Shown: in pieces, positions 18,893 through 26,803 of the stretch
How positions within the stretch are numbered: position 1 is the stretch's first letter
How the letters are laid out: each line of letters starts with the position of its first letter
Assembly: GCF_903946935.1 (NCBI RefSeq)
Contig: NZ_CAJAXH010000220.1
Coordinates: 1 to 45,877, forward strand
Source: an uncultured Thiodictyon sp.
GTDB lineage: Bacteria; Pseudomonadota; Gammaproteobacteria; Chromatiales; Chromatiaceae
Length of the DNA: 45,877 bases
Direction of reading: 5' to 3'
Made by a program: the position numbers and the translations under genes
Notes under the pieces: model-generated
What the model saw: only the letters and a program-made list of their open reading frames with translations
Told to the model about the DNA's origin: nothing
Database searches by the model: none

Positions 18893-19157
18893 ACGCAAAT
18901 TCATTGCGAAACGGGTTAATGGGTAAGTGAGTCGCCGCGTGACGGCGTTGGTCATCGTTCGGGCCACCGGTCCCAGCGATAGGCCGCCATTTCCCATTCT
19001 CTGCGTCTCCGCGTCTCTGCGTGAGACATTATTGACTCACGCAGAGACGCGGAGACGCAGAGAAAGATGAGGATAGCGCCACTAGCCGGAACGATGACCA
19101 AGGCCCGGCGTGACTGCGTTCTGTTTTATTTGCGTTCATTCGCGTTCATTTGCGGAC
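18871..19157. repeat. Outer inverted repeat enclosing MITE-like element A
   Basis: The 30-base arm 18871-18900 (starting GTCTGCAAATGAACGCGAAT) is the reverse complement of 19128-19157 with one mismatch. Each arm itself contains a tandem GAACGC(G/A)AAT unit. The right arm is followed by a run of seven T (19161-19167), so a folded transcript could also terminate here. The left arm includes the lpxB stop codon. Removing element A (18944-19105) would bring the arms to within about 65 bases, the size of an ordinary hairpin repeat. Confidence 0.75.
18944..19105. mobile_element. MITE-like element A (162 bp, 22-bp terminal inverted repeats)
   Basis: Ends 18944-18965 and 19084-19105 are inverted copies matching 19 of 22 bases; consensus GGCCTTGGTCATCGTTCCGG plus CC. 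The core is a perfect 29-bp hairpin (18997-19025 with 19036-19064, 10-base loop). Directly flanking are CCGCGTGAC (18935-18943) and CGGCGTGAC (19106-19114), 8 of 9 identical, as expected for a target-site duplication. No coding capacity. Same ends as elements B and C in this window. Confidence 0.7.
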
Positions 19158-19190
19158 AAATTTTTTTCCGGGTGCGGTAGAGGTGCCTAG

Positions 19191-20009
19191 ATGCTCACGA
19201 TCTGTTCATTCAATATCAATGGCATTCGCGCCCGGCCCCACCAATTGGCCGCGCTGAGGGCGGGGCTCGACCCCGATATCCTGGGTCTCCAGGAGTGTAA
19301 GGTGGTCGATGAGGAATTCCCCTTGGAGGCGGTGCAAGGGATCGGTTATCGTGCTCAATTCCATGGCCAGAAGGGGCACTATGGGGTTGCGCTGCTCAGT
19401 AAGGCGGAACCGTTGGCGGTCGAGAAGGGATTCCCGACCGATCCGCCGGACGCCCAGCGCCGGGTCATTACCGCGCGCTATGCCTTGCCCGGGAATCATG
19501 AGATCACCGTCATCAATGGCTATTTCCCCCAGGGGGAGGGTCGCGACCATCCGGTGAAATTTCCGGCCAAGGCGCGTTTCTATCGGGACCTGGCGGCCTA
19601 TCTGCGGGAGCGCTTCAGTCCCGACCAGAATCTCGTGCTGATGGGTGACATGAATGTCGCGCCCCAGGACCTGGACATCGGCATCGGGGCGGATAACGCG
19701 AAACGCTGGCTACGCACCGGTAAGTGCAGCTTCCTGCCGGAGGAGCGGGAATGGCTGAAGGTCATTACCGACTGGGGCCTGGATGACGCCTATCGGGTCT
19801 TGCATCCGGCGGTCGATGACCGCTTCAGTTGGTTCGATTATCGCTCCAAGGGCTTTGACCAGGAGCCCCGGCGGGGTCTGCGTATCGATCTGATGCTGGT
19901 CAGCGCCCCGCTCAAGCAACGCCTGCGCGATGCCGGTATCGACTATGAGTTACGCGCCATGGAACGGCCCTCGGACCACTGTCCGGTGTGGGCGCGCTTC
20001 GATTTTTGA
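19191..20009 (+). CDS. xthA: Exodeoxyribonuclease III (AP endonuclease)
   Basis: 272-residue exonuclease/endonuclease/phosphatase-fold enzyme for base-excision repair. Catalytic motifs are complete: [10 protein letters not shown] (Asn), LQECKV (Glu), the [11 protein letters not shown] loop, GDMNVAP (Asp/Asn), RIDLML and PSDHCPVWA (Asp-His pair). A GAGGTG site precedes the ATG at 19191. It stands alone after the repeat block; the T run at 19161-19167 suggests transcription starts afresh. Confidence 0.95.
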   Translation: MLTICSFNINGIRARPHQLAALRAGLDPDILGLQECKVVDEEFPLEAVQGIGYRAQFHGQKGHYGVALLSKAEPLAVEKGFPTDPPDAQRRVITARYALPGNHEITVINGYFPQGEGRDHPVKFPAKARFYRDLAAYLRERFSPDQNLVLMGDMNVAPQDLDIGIGADNAKRWLRTGKCSFLPEEREWLKVITDWGLDDAYRVLHPAVDDRFSWFDYRSKGFDQEPRRGLRIDLMLVSAPLKQRLRDAGIDYELRAMERPSDHCPVWARFDF

Positions 20010-20066
20010 GCGGGATCGGTTGCGCTGGAATATACTTCCGATCTATATCGCCCGGGAGGCCTTCCA

Positions 20067-20312
20067 GTGCAAAAAACCGCAAAACTCTTCCTCAACGGCC
20101 GCAGTCAGGCGGTGCGGTTGCCCGCGGAGTTCCGTTTCGAGGGCAAAGAGGTCTACATCGAGCGCTCGGGCGACACCGTCATACTTCGCCCGAAGCTCGC
20201 GGGATGGGACGATTTTTTTGCCGGCCCGAGCGCGACACCGGATGATTTCCTCGCCGACCGTGGCGATATACCGCCCCAGGATCGGGACTTTTTCCATGAT
20301 CTGGATGCTTGA
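20067..20312 (+). CDS. vapB: VapB-type antitoxin (AbrB/MazE fold)
   Basis: 81 residues starting at a GTG with GGGAGG eleven bases upstream. The N-terminal half (KTAKLFLNGRSQAVRLPAEF) is the classic VapB/VagC swapped-hairpin DNA-binding domain; the C-terminal half is acidic (PDDFLADRGD...DFFHDLDA), as expected for the toxin-neutralising tail. It overlaps the vapC start. By analogy the complex should repress its own promoter; a TATACT box at 20031-20036 is a possible -10. Confidence 0.88.
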   Translation: MQKTAKLFLNGRSQAVRLPAEFRFEGKEVYIERSGDTVILRPKLAGWDDFFAGPSATPDDFLADRGDIPPQDRDFFHDLDA

Positions 20313-20712
20313 TACCAATACCAGCAGTTTCGTGATCCGCCGCCGACCGCCCAGCGTGAAGGAGCGATTTGATGCAGTGGGTCATGGGCATATCGCTATT
20401 TCGGTCGTCGTGCTGGCCGAACTCTTGTTTGGTGCCGAACTCCACCCGACCCGGGGTGCCGCGATTCGTCACGACATCGACGATTTCAGTCGTCGTCTAC
20501 AGGTGCTCCCATGGACCGCGGAAGCGGCGGCTGCGTATGCCCGTATCCGCGCGGTGCTACAAGGTCAGGGGACGCCCATCGGCAATATGGATATGCTGAT
20601 TGCGGCCCATGCACTGTCCGCGAATGCGGTGCTGGTTACGAACAACACCCGTGAGTTTAAGAGGGTGTCCGGGCTGCGGCTCGAGGACTGGGTGTCTTCG
20701 CCCACCGCCTGA
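20296..20712 (+). CDS. vapC: VapC-type PIN-domain ribonuclease toxin
   Basis: 138-residue PIN-domain protein, a predicted Mg-dependent endoribonuclease; well-studied VapC toxins cut initiator tRNA or rRNA. Acidic residues are in place: Asp in MLDTNT, Glu in VVLAELLFGAE, Asp in GNMDMLIAAHAL and the TNNTREFKRV motif near the end. The open frame runs far upstream, but the start is set at MIWMLDTN (20296), or MLDTN at 20305, by family alignment. It overlaps vapB by 8-17 bases. The pair lies between repeats and murI, typical of acquired TA modules. Confidence 0.9.
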   Translation: MIWMLDTNTSSFVIRRRPPSVKERFDAVGHGHIAISVVVLAELLFGAELHPTRGAAIRHDIDDFSRRLQVLPWTAEAAAAYARIRAVLQGQGTPIGNMDMLIAAHALSANAVLVTNNTREFKRVSGLRLEDWVSSPTA

Positions 20713-20743
20713 CGCTGGTGTAAGCGGTGGCGAATTCAAGGCT

Positions 20744-21589
20744 ATGACCCCTCATCATCCCATCGGAGTATTCGACTCCGGCGTCGGCGGACTCACCGTG
20801 CTCAAGGAGATCCGCCGGGAATTGCCCGCCGAGGACCTGCTCTATGTGGCCGACTCCGGTCACGCTCCCTATGGCGACAAGTCGCCATTGCAGATCGAGG
20901 CGCGGGCCGTGGCGCTCACCGAATTCCTGATCGGGCAGGGTGCCAAGGCCGTGGTGGTGGCCTGCAATACCGCCACGGGGGCCGCGGCCCGGCTCCTGCG
21001 CAGCCGCTATCCGGTGCCGATCATCGCCATGGAACCGGCGGTCAAGCCGGCGGTGGCGCTCACCCGCAGCGGGGTGATCGGCGTGCTGGCCACCCGCGCA
21101 ACCCTGGCCAGCCACAGCTTCGGCGCACTCCTGGCGCGGGTCGGTGCCGCCACCGCCGCGCAGGTCCTGCTCCAGCCCTGTCCCGGTCTGGTCGAGCGGA
21201 TCGAGGCCGGCGACCTGGACGGTGACTTTACCCGCGCACTGCTGGCGGACTATTTGCGCCCGCTGTTGGCGCGGGGGGCCGACAGCATCGTGCTGGGTTG
21301 TACCCATTACCCCTATCTGCGGCCGCTCATCGTCGAGGTGGCGGGCACCGGGGTGGCGGTGCTGGACTCAGGGGCGGCAGTCGCGCGCCAGGTCAGACGC
21401 CGCCTGGAGTCCAGCGGCTTGCTGGCCCCCGCGGGATGCCATGGGACTGAACGCTTCTGGACCAGCGCCCACCCGGCGGCCGGTCAGGAGCTGGTCTCGC
21501 GCCTATGGCAGACCCGGGTGACACTGGAGCCGCTGCCCGCCGGCTGGCCTGCGGACTCGCTCGCGATCGCTGCCGGTCGCGCAACCTAG
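20744..21589 (+). CDS. murI: Glutamate racemase
   Basis: Makes D-glutamate for peptidoglycan. 281 residues with both catalytic cysteines in their motifs (VACNTATG and LGCTHYPYL), the N-terminal IGVFDSGVGGLTVLKEI block, and VADSGHAPYGDKS. The start ATG at 20744 is chosen by homology; the frame upstream is a shadow of vapC. No strong promoter is evident in the 31-base gap after vapC. Confidence 0.95.
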   Translation: MTPHHPIGVFDSGVGGLTVLKEIRRELPAEDLLYVADSGHAPYGDKSPLQIEARAVALTEFLIGQGAKAVVVACNTATGAAARLLRSRYPVPIIAMEPAVKPAVALTRSGVIGVLATRATLASHSFGALLARVGAATAAQVLLQPCPGLVERIEAGDLDGDFTRALLADYLRPLLARGADSIVLGCTHYPYLRPLIVEVAGTGVAVLDSGAAVARQVRRRLESSGLLAPAGCHGTERFWTSAHPAAGQELVSRLWQTRVTLEPLPAGWPADSLAIAAGRAT

Positions 21590-21643
21590 CCACCCGCCAG
21601 CCCGTCGGACGCTTGCCCGGCGCCCGCAAGCCGCCTAAGATCG

Positions 21644-21945
21644 GTGCCCTATTCGATCTCGAATCGTTGGATTTCCGATCCTTTCCCGCTCCGGCCCACT
21701 GACGGATGGCCACCGCCCGCAGGCGACCAACTGGCACTCATCGACCGTTATTTCGCCCAAGGGATGGAGCGGCTCGCAGAGAACAGGCAACAGGTCGAGC
21801 CAGTCTCCGCGCAATTACTCGCCGTACTCGACGACGCGGTGGGCAAGGCCGCGGTCGCCAGCCTGGTGAGGGCATGGGACGGACTCGACACACTGCAACA
21901 GGCCTATGCCGATTATCGGCAGCGCAGCGCAGGCATTCCGGCCGG
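21644..21945 (+). pseudogene. Possible decayed hypothetical gene
   Basis: Within a longer open frame, the segment from about 21700 to 21940 gives a plausible helical protein (GDQLALIDRYFAQGMERLAENR...VRAWDGLDTLQQAYADYRQ). After that the translation turns into repeat-derived sequence (IPAGTSESRPG) and loses protein character. I do not recognise a family. It could be the N-terminal stub of a gene cut by repeats, or chance. Confidence 0.25.
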
Positions 21946-22117
21946 GACGTCGGAATCCAGGCCAGGGATGGTAATCTCTCAGTCGGCACAAGTACTCAGC
22001 ACACAGCATGATCAAGGCCGGCAGCCTGACGGCGATCACGCCACCGTGGAAGGCAAGAACACCGCGCAACGGGCACTGAGCGCCACCTTTGTGCCATTCT
22101 TCACCGCCCTCCTCTCG

Positions 22118-22186
22118 TTCCCACGCTCCAGCGTGGGAATGCCGTGCGGACGCTCCGCGTCCGGTCCGCTTACTGGACGCGGAGCG
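22118..22186. repeat. Two adjacent hairpin repeats
   Basis: TTCCCACGC (22118-22126) pairs with GCGTGGGAA (22131-22139) around TCCA; this CCCACGCTCC-type hairpin is a common dispersed repeat in gammaproteobacteria. Next, CGCTCCGCGTCC (22151-22162) pairs perfectly with GGACGCGGAGCG (22175-22186). No coding content. Confidence 0.65.
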
Positions 22187-22227
22187 CCCGCTCATGGTAT
22201 CGGTAAGGTCAAGATAAAGGTGAAAAG

Positions 22228-22446
22228 ATGGTTGTAGCTTTTGTGGTTTGCATCCAAAAGGAAAACCTGGGCGATATCCATGTCGGCCGTCTTTATGAAG
22301 TGGTGGAGATGAACGCCGGACATGGAATGATGCGCATCATTGATGAATCAGGCGATGATTATCTCTATCCCGAGCGGTGTTTCGAACCGGTGTTTCTCAA
22401 GGAGGCGGCCGCACTAAGGCTTAGTCAAGTATTACCGCACAACTAG
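22228..22446 (+). CDS. Small conserved hypothetical protein (72 aa)
   Basis: A compact protein opening with VVAFVVCIQKENLGDIHVGRLYEV and carrying GMMRIIDESGDDYLYPERCFEPV, a pattern I associate with small uncharacterised bacterial proteins with a beta-rich SH3-like look (short strands, Tyr-Pro turn). AAAGG lies before the ATG. Base composition is lower in GC than the neighbours (32 of 60 bases in 22261-22320), consistent with acquisition. Hairpin repeats precede it and MITE-like element B follows 12 bases after its stop. Function unknown. Confidence 0.6.
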   Translation: MVVAFVVCIQKENLGDIHVGRLYEVVEMNAGHGMMRIIDESGDDYLYPERCFEPVFLKEAAALRLSQVLPHN

Positions 22447-22458
22447 ACGAGCGCAGCG

Positions 22459-22618
22459 GGCCTTGATCCGCGTTCCGGCCAGTCGCGGCCCGTCTGCAAC
22501 CGGAGGTCGAGGCTTTAGCCGGTGGCGGTTTCCGGCAGACTCAAGAGCAATCCGTGGCGCCTGCGCGCCGGACCGGCTAAAGCCTCGACCATCAGTGGCC
22601 GGAACGATGACCAAGGCC
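22459..22618. mobile_element. MITE-like element B (160 bp)
   Basis: Ends 22459-22480 and 22597-22618 are inverted copies matching 19 of 22 bases, the same terminal sequence as elements A and C. The core differs: a perfect 19-bp inverted repeat GGTCGAGGCTTTAGCCGGT (22505-22523) with 22572-22590. I see no clear direct repeat at its borders, so the target duplication may have decayed. Confidence 0.65.
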
Positions 22619-22677
22619 GTTGGCGCTTTTCTGCCGGAATCATGAGGTGTGCGCTTATTCATGGCGGACGCATGCGC

Positions 22678-24159
22678 CTATAGGGTTCTGGCGGGCCGCA
22701 AACCGATGCTGTAAGACCGGTACAGTGGGCTGTTGCGCAAGCGGACGGCCGCGCGCAGCGTATTGGCGGTGTCGAGCCAAGCCCCGCCGCGTGCCACGCG
22801 CACTGTGCAGTTGCCGCGTATCCAGGCCGACCCATCGCTCGGGGCGCCTTGGTAGGTGTCGTGCCAGCAATCTTGGGTCCACTCCTGGACATTGCCCAGC
22901 ATATCCTTGAGGTCGAAGGCATTGGCCGCGAAGCTGCCGATCGGTGCCAGTTTGGCGTGATGGTCGTCGCAGGGCAGGGGCGCATAAGGCTGCCGACCCT
23001 CCCGCTTGCCCGTCTGATCAAAGACATTGGCATACCGACAGGCGTTGCCGGGGTCGTCGCCCCAGAACCAGGGCGTTGTGGTCTTGGCCCGCGCGGCATA
23101 TTCCCACTCCGCTTCGCTCGGCAGCCGATAGGTCTGGCCGGTCTTCTTGCTGAACCAGGCCATATAGTCTTGGGCGTCGTTCCAGTTCACGTCGCCTACC
23201 GGCAGGCGACCCGCTTCGTTGGGGTCATGGGTGCAGCCCCCGGCCTTCACGCAGGCATTCCACTGGTCGAAGGTGACCTCGTATTTGCCGATGGCGAAGG
23301 GCCGCTCGAAGGTGACGGTATGGACCGGTCCCTCGTCGTCGGAACGCCCCGGCTCAGTCGCCGGGGAGCCCATCTGGAAGGTCCCGGCCGGGATGACGAC
23401 CATCTCGGGGCAGTCGGGGCAGTCGCGGAAGGTCTCGCCGACCTTGGGTGGTGCGATCGGTTGAACGCGCGCGGCGGCGGGTGTCGGGCCGGCCTCAGCG
23501 CTGGTGCCCCAGGCGATCCCGTTGGACTTGAGAAAGCGCTTGAGCGCCGTGGCCGGCACCGCCAGTCCAAAGTTGCCTTCGTTGGCCATGACCAGGCCCA
23601 CCACGGCCGCCCCCTTCAGTAAGGGGCCGCCGGAGTTGCCCTCGTCCACCCCGCCCGAGAACAGGATGGCCCGGTCCTTCCACGCCACCACGCTGCCTTG
23701 GATGGCGGCCCAGGTGCGCAGGCCGGACGGAACCCCCAGGGCGGTCACGGGGTCGCCGGCCTCCAGATCGTCCCCCCCGCCCGGCGCCATCGCCAAGGCC
23801 GGTATCCCGGCGGGGAGCCCGGACTCGAGCAGTAGCACAGCGAGGCCCTCGGGGTTGGCGCCCTCCAGTCGGACGACCCGCGCCGCGTGTGCCCGTTGCG
23901 GGTGGTCACGGAAATAGAGCCGGGGTGCGGGCTCGCCCTCCACCACATGGGCCGCGGTGGCCACATAGGCGGATTCGCCCTCGATCCGCACCACGAAGCC
24001 GCTGCCGGAGCGCGCCTGCCCGCCCGGCGAGGCCTCGATGCGCACCACCGCCGCCGCCTCGTCCGCGGCCCATGGGGTGCCTGGCCAACCCAGCCCCAGG
24101 CCCAGACCCAAGAAGGCGGCGATCAGGAATCCTCGGCCGGGGTGCGCAGCGTTTGCCAT
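22678..24159 (-). CDS. Exported fusion of trypsin-like protease domain and FGE-sulfatase (SUMF1) domain
   Basis: 493 residues starting at MANAAHPGRGF. Signal peptide (AAFLGLGLGLGWPGTPWA). Residues ~35-215 are an HtrA-like trypsin fold: His in ATAAHVVEG (H71) and Ser in DEGNSGGP (S176). At the usual Asp position the sequence reads EGLAVL, so the catalytic Asp seems to be Gly 105. A Pro/Ala linker leads to a formylglycine-generating-enzyme/SUMF1 fold (~246-493): PAGTFQMGSP, NWNDAQDYMAWF, RLPSEAEWEYAAR, GNVQEW, RVARGGAWLD, GLRPART. The start overlaps the upstream gene by 37 bases; a longer start at 24195 is possible. Last gene of a three-gene exported operon. Role unknown; it may bind or process peptides rather than activate sulfatases. 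Confidence 0.85.
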   Translation of the reverse strand: MANAAHPGRGFLIAAFLGLGLGLGWPGTPWAADEAAAVVRIEASPGGQARSGSGFVVRIEGESAYVATAAHVVEGEPAPRLYFRDHPQRAHAARVVRLEGANPEGLAVLLLESGLPAGIPALAMAPGGGDDLEAGDPVTALGVPSGLRTWAAIQGSVVAWKDRAILFSGGVDEGNSGGPLLKGAAVVGLVMANEGNFGLAVPATALKRFLKSNGIAWGTSAEAGPTPAAARVQPIAPPKVGETFRDCPDCPEMVVIPAGTFQMGSPATEPGRSDDEGPVHTVTFERPFAIGKYEVTFDQWNACVKAGGCTHDPNEAGRLPVGDVNWNDAQDYMAWFSKKTGQTYRLPSEAEWEYAARAKTTTPWFWGDDPGNACRYANVFDQTGKREGRQPYAPLPCDDHHAKLAPIGSFAANAFDLKDMLGNVQEWTQDCWHDTYQGAPSDGSAWIRGNCTVRVARGGAWLDTANTLRAAVRLRNSPLYRSYSIGLRPARTL

Positions 24160-25328
24160 AGTTTGTAACCCGCCAGTGAGGTGGGGAAGAGCCACCCGGC
24201 AATGCTGAACAGGATGCGCAGTGCGGGGTTGTCCCAGAGCCAGTCGAACCAGGTCAGTCGGGCGTCCTGGGGCTGTTCCGGGGTGCCGATCCGGATCCCG
24301 GACGCGACGGCGTCCAGGGTGAGCTTCAGACCGGTGCGTCCGCCGTCGCTGGCCAGACTCAGGCGTTTGATCCGCGCCTTCTCGATCGGCCCCAGGCTCA
24401 CGAAGTCGGTGGCGGACAGGGCTACCGGGGCCTTGTTCGGAAAGTCCGGATAGCTCAGGGTGCCGGGGGCGACGAGGCTGCCTTCGTGCTCGCCGCCCGG
24501 TCCCTGCCGGGTGAAGTCCACTGTGGCGATTGGGATCTGCAGGTCGCGCAGCAGGGCGTCCGCGGACCCCACGGGCTCGAGCTGGATCACCAACCCCTGC
24601 GCCGAGCCCTTGACCGTGACGATCCGGTTGGAGCTGGCACGCAGCGACAGTGAGTCCGGATAGCCCGGCACCTGCAGGTCAGCGGCCGACGCACCGGCGA
24701 GGTCTTCGGTCAGCTGCAGGTAGTCGGCATCGAGCTGAAAGGGACCCGGGAACGTCAGATGGACCCGCGCCGGGTCCGCCGCCAGGTTGGTCGCCGCGTT
24801 CGGGGCCAGGTCCAGGGTCAGCCAGACCTGTTCGGCCTTGGTTCCCGTGGCCAGGTCCATGGCCATCAGGGTCCCGGCCGGGGCGCGTACCGCCTTGATC
24901 ACGCCGGGGGGTGCGCCGTCCGCCGTGTGCAGGGTGACGGCGGGCGCGAGCCCTTGCGCCTCGGGCACGGGCTGCAACACCGGCCGGCCCGTCAAGGTGA
25001 GGGCTCGCCAGGCCCCGCCGTCCAGGACCTCCAGCGAGGTGGATGCCAGGCTCACCCGGGAGGGCCGGTCGATCCGCACCGACCGGACCTGGCCGTGATT
25101 GATCAGTTCGGTTGAGCCCTGACCGGACAGGCTGGGCGCGAGCGTGGCCGTAAACCGGTCGACGGTCAGGACCAACTCCACCCGGGTCGGTCGATGGACC
25201 AACATCGCCGCCAATACGAGTCCGAGCACCACCACGGTCGGCGCCAGGAGCACGAGGACCCGCCGCCGGATGGGCGGGTGCGGGCTGCGCGGGCGTGGCG
25301 TGGGTGGGCGTTGCTTGGCGCGACTCAT
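24123..25328 (-). CDS. Hypothetical membrane-anchored periplasmic protein
   Basis: 401 residues, family not recognised. A basic, Pro-rich cytoplasmic N-terminus (about 1-24), one strong membrane segment (VLVLLAPTVVVLGLVLAAML), a long beta-rich domain with many short Val/Leu/Thr strands (about 50-355), and a second hydrophobic segment near the C-terminus (LRILFSIAGWLFPTSLAGY). The layout suggests a large periplasmic domain held at both ends. Its ATG overlaps the stop of the secreted gene upstream (ATGA) and its 3' end overlaps the protease-FGE gene, so the three are probably one functional unit. Confidence 0.75.
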   Translation of the reverse strand: MSRAKQRPPTPRPRSPHPPIRRRVLVLLAPTVVVLGLVLAAMLVHRPTRVELVLTVDRFTATLAPSLSGQGSTELINHGQVRSVRIDRPSRVSLASTSLEVLDGGAWRALTLTGRPVLQPVPEAQGLAPAVTLHTADGAPPGVIKAVRAPAGTLMAMDLATGTKAEQVWLTLDLAPNAATNLAADPARVHLTFPGPFQLDADYLQLTEDLAGASAADLQVPGYPDSLSLRASSNRIVTVKGSAQGLVIQLEPVGSADALLRDLQIPIATVDFTRQGPGGEHEGSLVAPGTLSYPDFPNKAPVALSATDFVSLGPIEKARIKRLSLASDGGRTGLKLTLDAVASGIRIGTPEQPQDARLTWFDWLWDNPALRILFSIAGWLFPTSLAGYKLWQTLRTPAEDS

Positions 25329-26143
25329 TGCAGCGCCGGGTCGTGGGTGAACCGGACCTCCTGCAACACGGGTTCATTGGTGGCCAGCGACCAGCCGTCG
25401 ACCCGCAGCAGGTACTTGCCCGCCGCGAGGGCCGCTACCGGGACCCGACAGGTAAAGGGGCGGCCGGCACCGACCCGCTCGAAGGTCTTGGACCAGAGCG
25501 TCCCCGCCACCTCATAGGCGGACAGGGTGCAGGTCAGGCGGGCCGGGAGATTGGTCTTGAAGGTAAACAAATAGTCGGTCACCGTCACCGGGGCATCGTC
25601 CCCGGAGAGCACGGCCAGCGCTACGCGCTCCGTCGGGGAGGGCGCGTCGTTCCCCGCCAGTCTCACCACCGCGCCCAGGTCGGCGGGTTGCAGACCGCGG
25701 CCGAAGAGCCACCCCAGGACCTCCCGGGTCGGCCAGTGGAAGGCGTTGGCCGCGCCGCTGCGCCAGGGCGTCGGCCCATGGACCTTGTCCATCCAATAAT
25801 AATGCCGGTAATCGAGCTCCCGCACGGCGATCCGCACGCGCTCGGGCGCGGCGTCCGGCGGTAGGATGAAGCTCAGGCGCATGCGCTCGGGCGGTGCGGC
25901 GGTCAGCCCGCCCACCGGTGCGGCGCGTGCCGAGATCAAGGCGATATCGTCGCCGCTCACCGGGCGGGGGCGGATACCCTCGCTGCGGTCGCCGCGGTCC
26001 TGGTAGTCATATTGGTCGGCGCTGACCGCCGCCGGTAGGGCCAGGCATAGCAGTAGCGGCGCGAGCCGCGCCAACCGGTTGGGCGGCGCGCGGCGCGGTC
26101 CAGACGGCGATGTGCAATCCAAGGACAGTTCTCGATCGGGCAT
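25325..26143 (-). CDS. Hypothetical secreted protein, first gene of the protease-FGE operon
   Basis: About 272 residues from MPDRELSLDC; a start 17 codons earlier (26194) is possible. A hydrophobic signal segment (LARLAPLLLCLALPAAVSA) is followed by a mature part starting DQYDYQDRGDR. The central region (ELDYRHYYWMDKVHG..W..G..NAFHWPTREVL) and a C-terminal beta-sandwich-like part with two Cys (LTCTLSAYEV, FTCRVPVAAL) are visible. Family not recognised. It overlaps the next gene by ATGA. Confidence 0.7.
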   Translation of the reverse strand: MPDRELSLDCTSPSGPRRAPPNRLARLAPLLLCLALPAAVSADQYDYQDRGDRSEGIRPRPVSGDDIALISARAAPVGGLTAAPPERMRLSFILPPDAAPERVRIAVRELDYRHYYWMDKVHGPTPWRSGAANAFHWPTREVLGWLFGRGLQPADLGAVVRLAGNDAPSPTERVALAVLSGDDAPVTVTDYLFTFKTNLPARLTCTLSAYEVAGTLWSKTFERVGAGRPFTCRVPVAALAAGKYLLRVDGWSLATNEPVLQEVRFTHDPALQ

Positions 26144-26221
26144 TGGGCGGCTCCAGTCCTGGCGGTGGGCTCGATTCCGGTGGCGCGAACGCACCCGAGG
26201 TCTTGTGCTCGGGCGGCGCGA

Positions 26222-26250
26222 TTATAGCAAAGACCCCGCTCGAGGGGTCT
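26222..26250 (-). terminator. Hairpin downstream of fur
   Basis: On the minus strand AGACCCC (26250-26244) pairs with GGGGTCT (26237-26231), followed by TTGC. The T tract is weak, so this is a modest terminator candidate. The adjacent TATAAT (complement of 26222-26227) is also a good -10 for the exported operon downstream, so terminator and promoter may be back to back. Confidence 0.45.
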
Positions 26251-26281
26251 GACATCAAGAACCTGCCGATAGCCGCCGTCT

Positions 26282-26695
26282 TTACTCCTTGGCGCAGCCC
26301 GCGCAGACGCCGTAGATCACCAGCGCGTGGTCCTCGATACGGAAACCGTGCTGGGCGGCGATGGCGCGCTGGCGCTCCTCGATCAGTGCGTCGGCGAACT
26401 CGACCACTCGATTGCAGCGGATGCAGACGAGGTGGTCATGATGCTCGCCGCGGTTGATCTCAAAGACCGACTGGCCGGTCTCGAAGTGCCGCCGACACAC
26501 CAAGCCGGCCTCCTCGAACTGGGTCAGCACCCGGTAGACCGTGGCCAGGCCGACGTCCTCGCCATTGATCAGCAGTTCTTTGTAGACATCCTCGGCGCTC
26601 AGATGGCGGCGCCGACTGCCCTGCAGTACGCTCAAAACCTTCGCGCGGGGGCGGGTGACCTTGAGCCCGGCCCCTTTGATCTGTTGGTTGTCCAT
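26282..26695 (-). CDS. fur: Ferric uptake regulator Fur
   Basis: 137-residue iron-dependent repressor. The winged helix (LKVTRPRAKVLSVL...GLATVYRVLTQFEEAGLV) and the metal/dimer domain with GEHHDHLVCIRC are intact; a second CxxC (CAGC) near the C-terminus gives the structural zinc site. Divergent from bamE, a common gammaproteobacterial arrangement; the 108-base gap must hold both promoters. Confidence 0.96.
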   Translation of the reverse strand: MDNQQIKGAGLKVTRPRAKVLSVLQGSRRRHLSAEDVYKELLINGEDVGLATVYRVLTQFEEAGLVCRRHFETGQSVFEINRGEHHDHLVCIRCNRVVEFADALIEERQRAIAAQHGFRIEDHALVIYGVCAGCAKE

Positions 26696-26803
26696 CCTCG
26701 CCCTCCGCGGGGGGTGCGTCAGCTTCCCGTCCGGGTTCCATGTTCAGGGGCCGGGGCTGCTGTATGATGGCGGGATTTATCCGCTTTGCCCTATCATAAC
26801 AAG

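Noticed and set aside
18997-19064. 29-bp perfect hairpin considered as a simple terminator of lpxB
   Set aside because: No T run after the stem, and it is the core of element A; the T run lies after the outer arm at 19161.
22008-22019. ATGATCAAGGCC, identical to 12 bases of element C's right end
   Set aside because: A solo 12-base match without a partner end or hairpin core; could be a decayed end but is too short to call.
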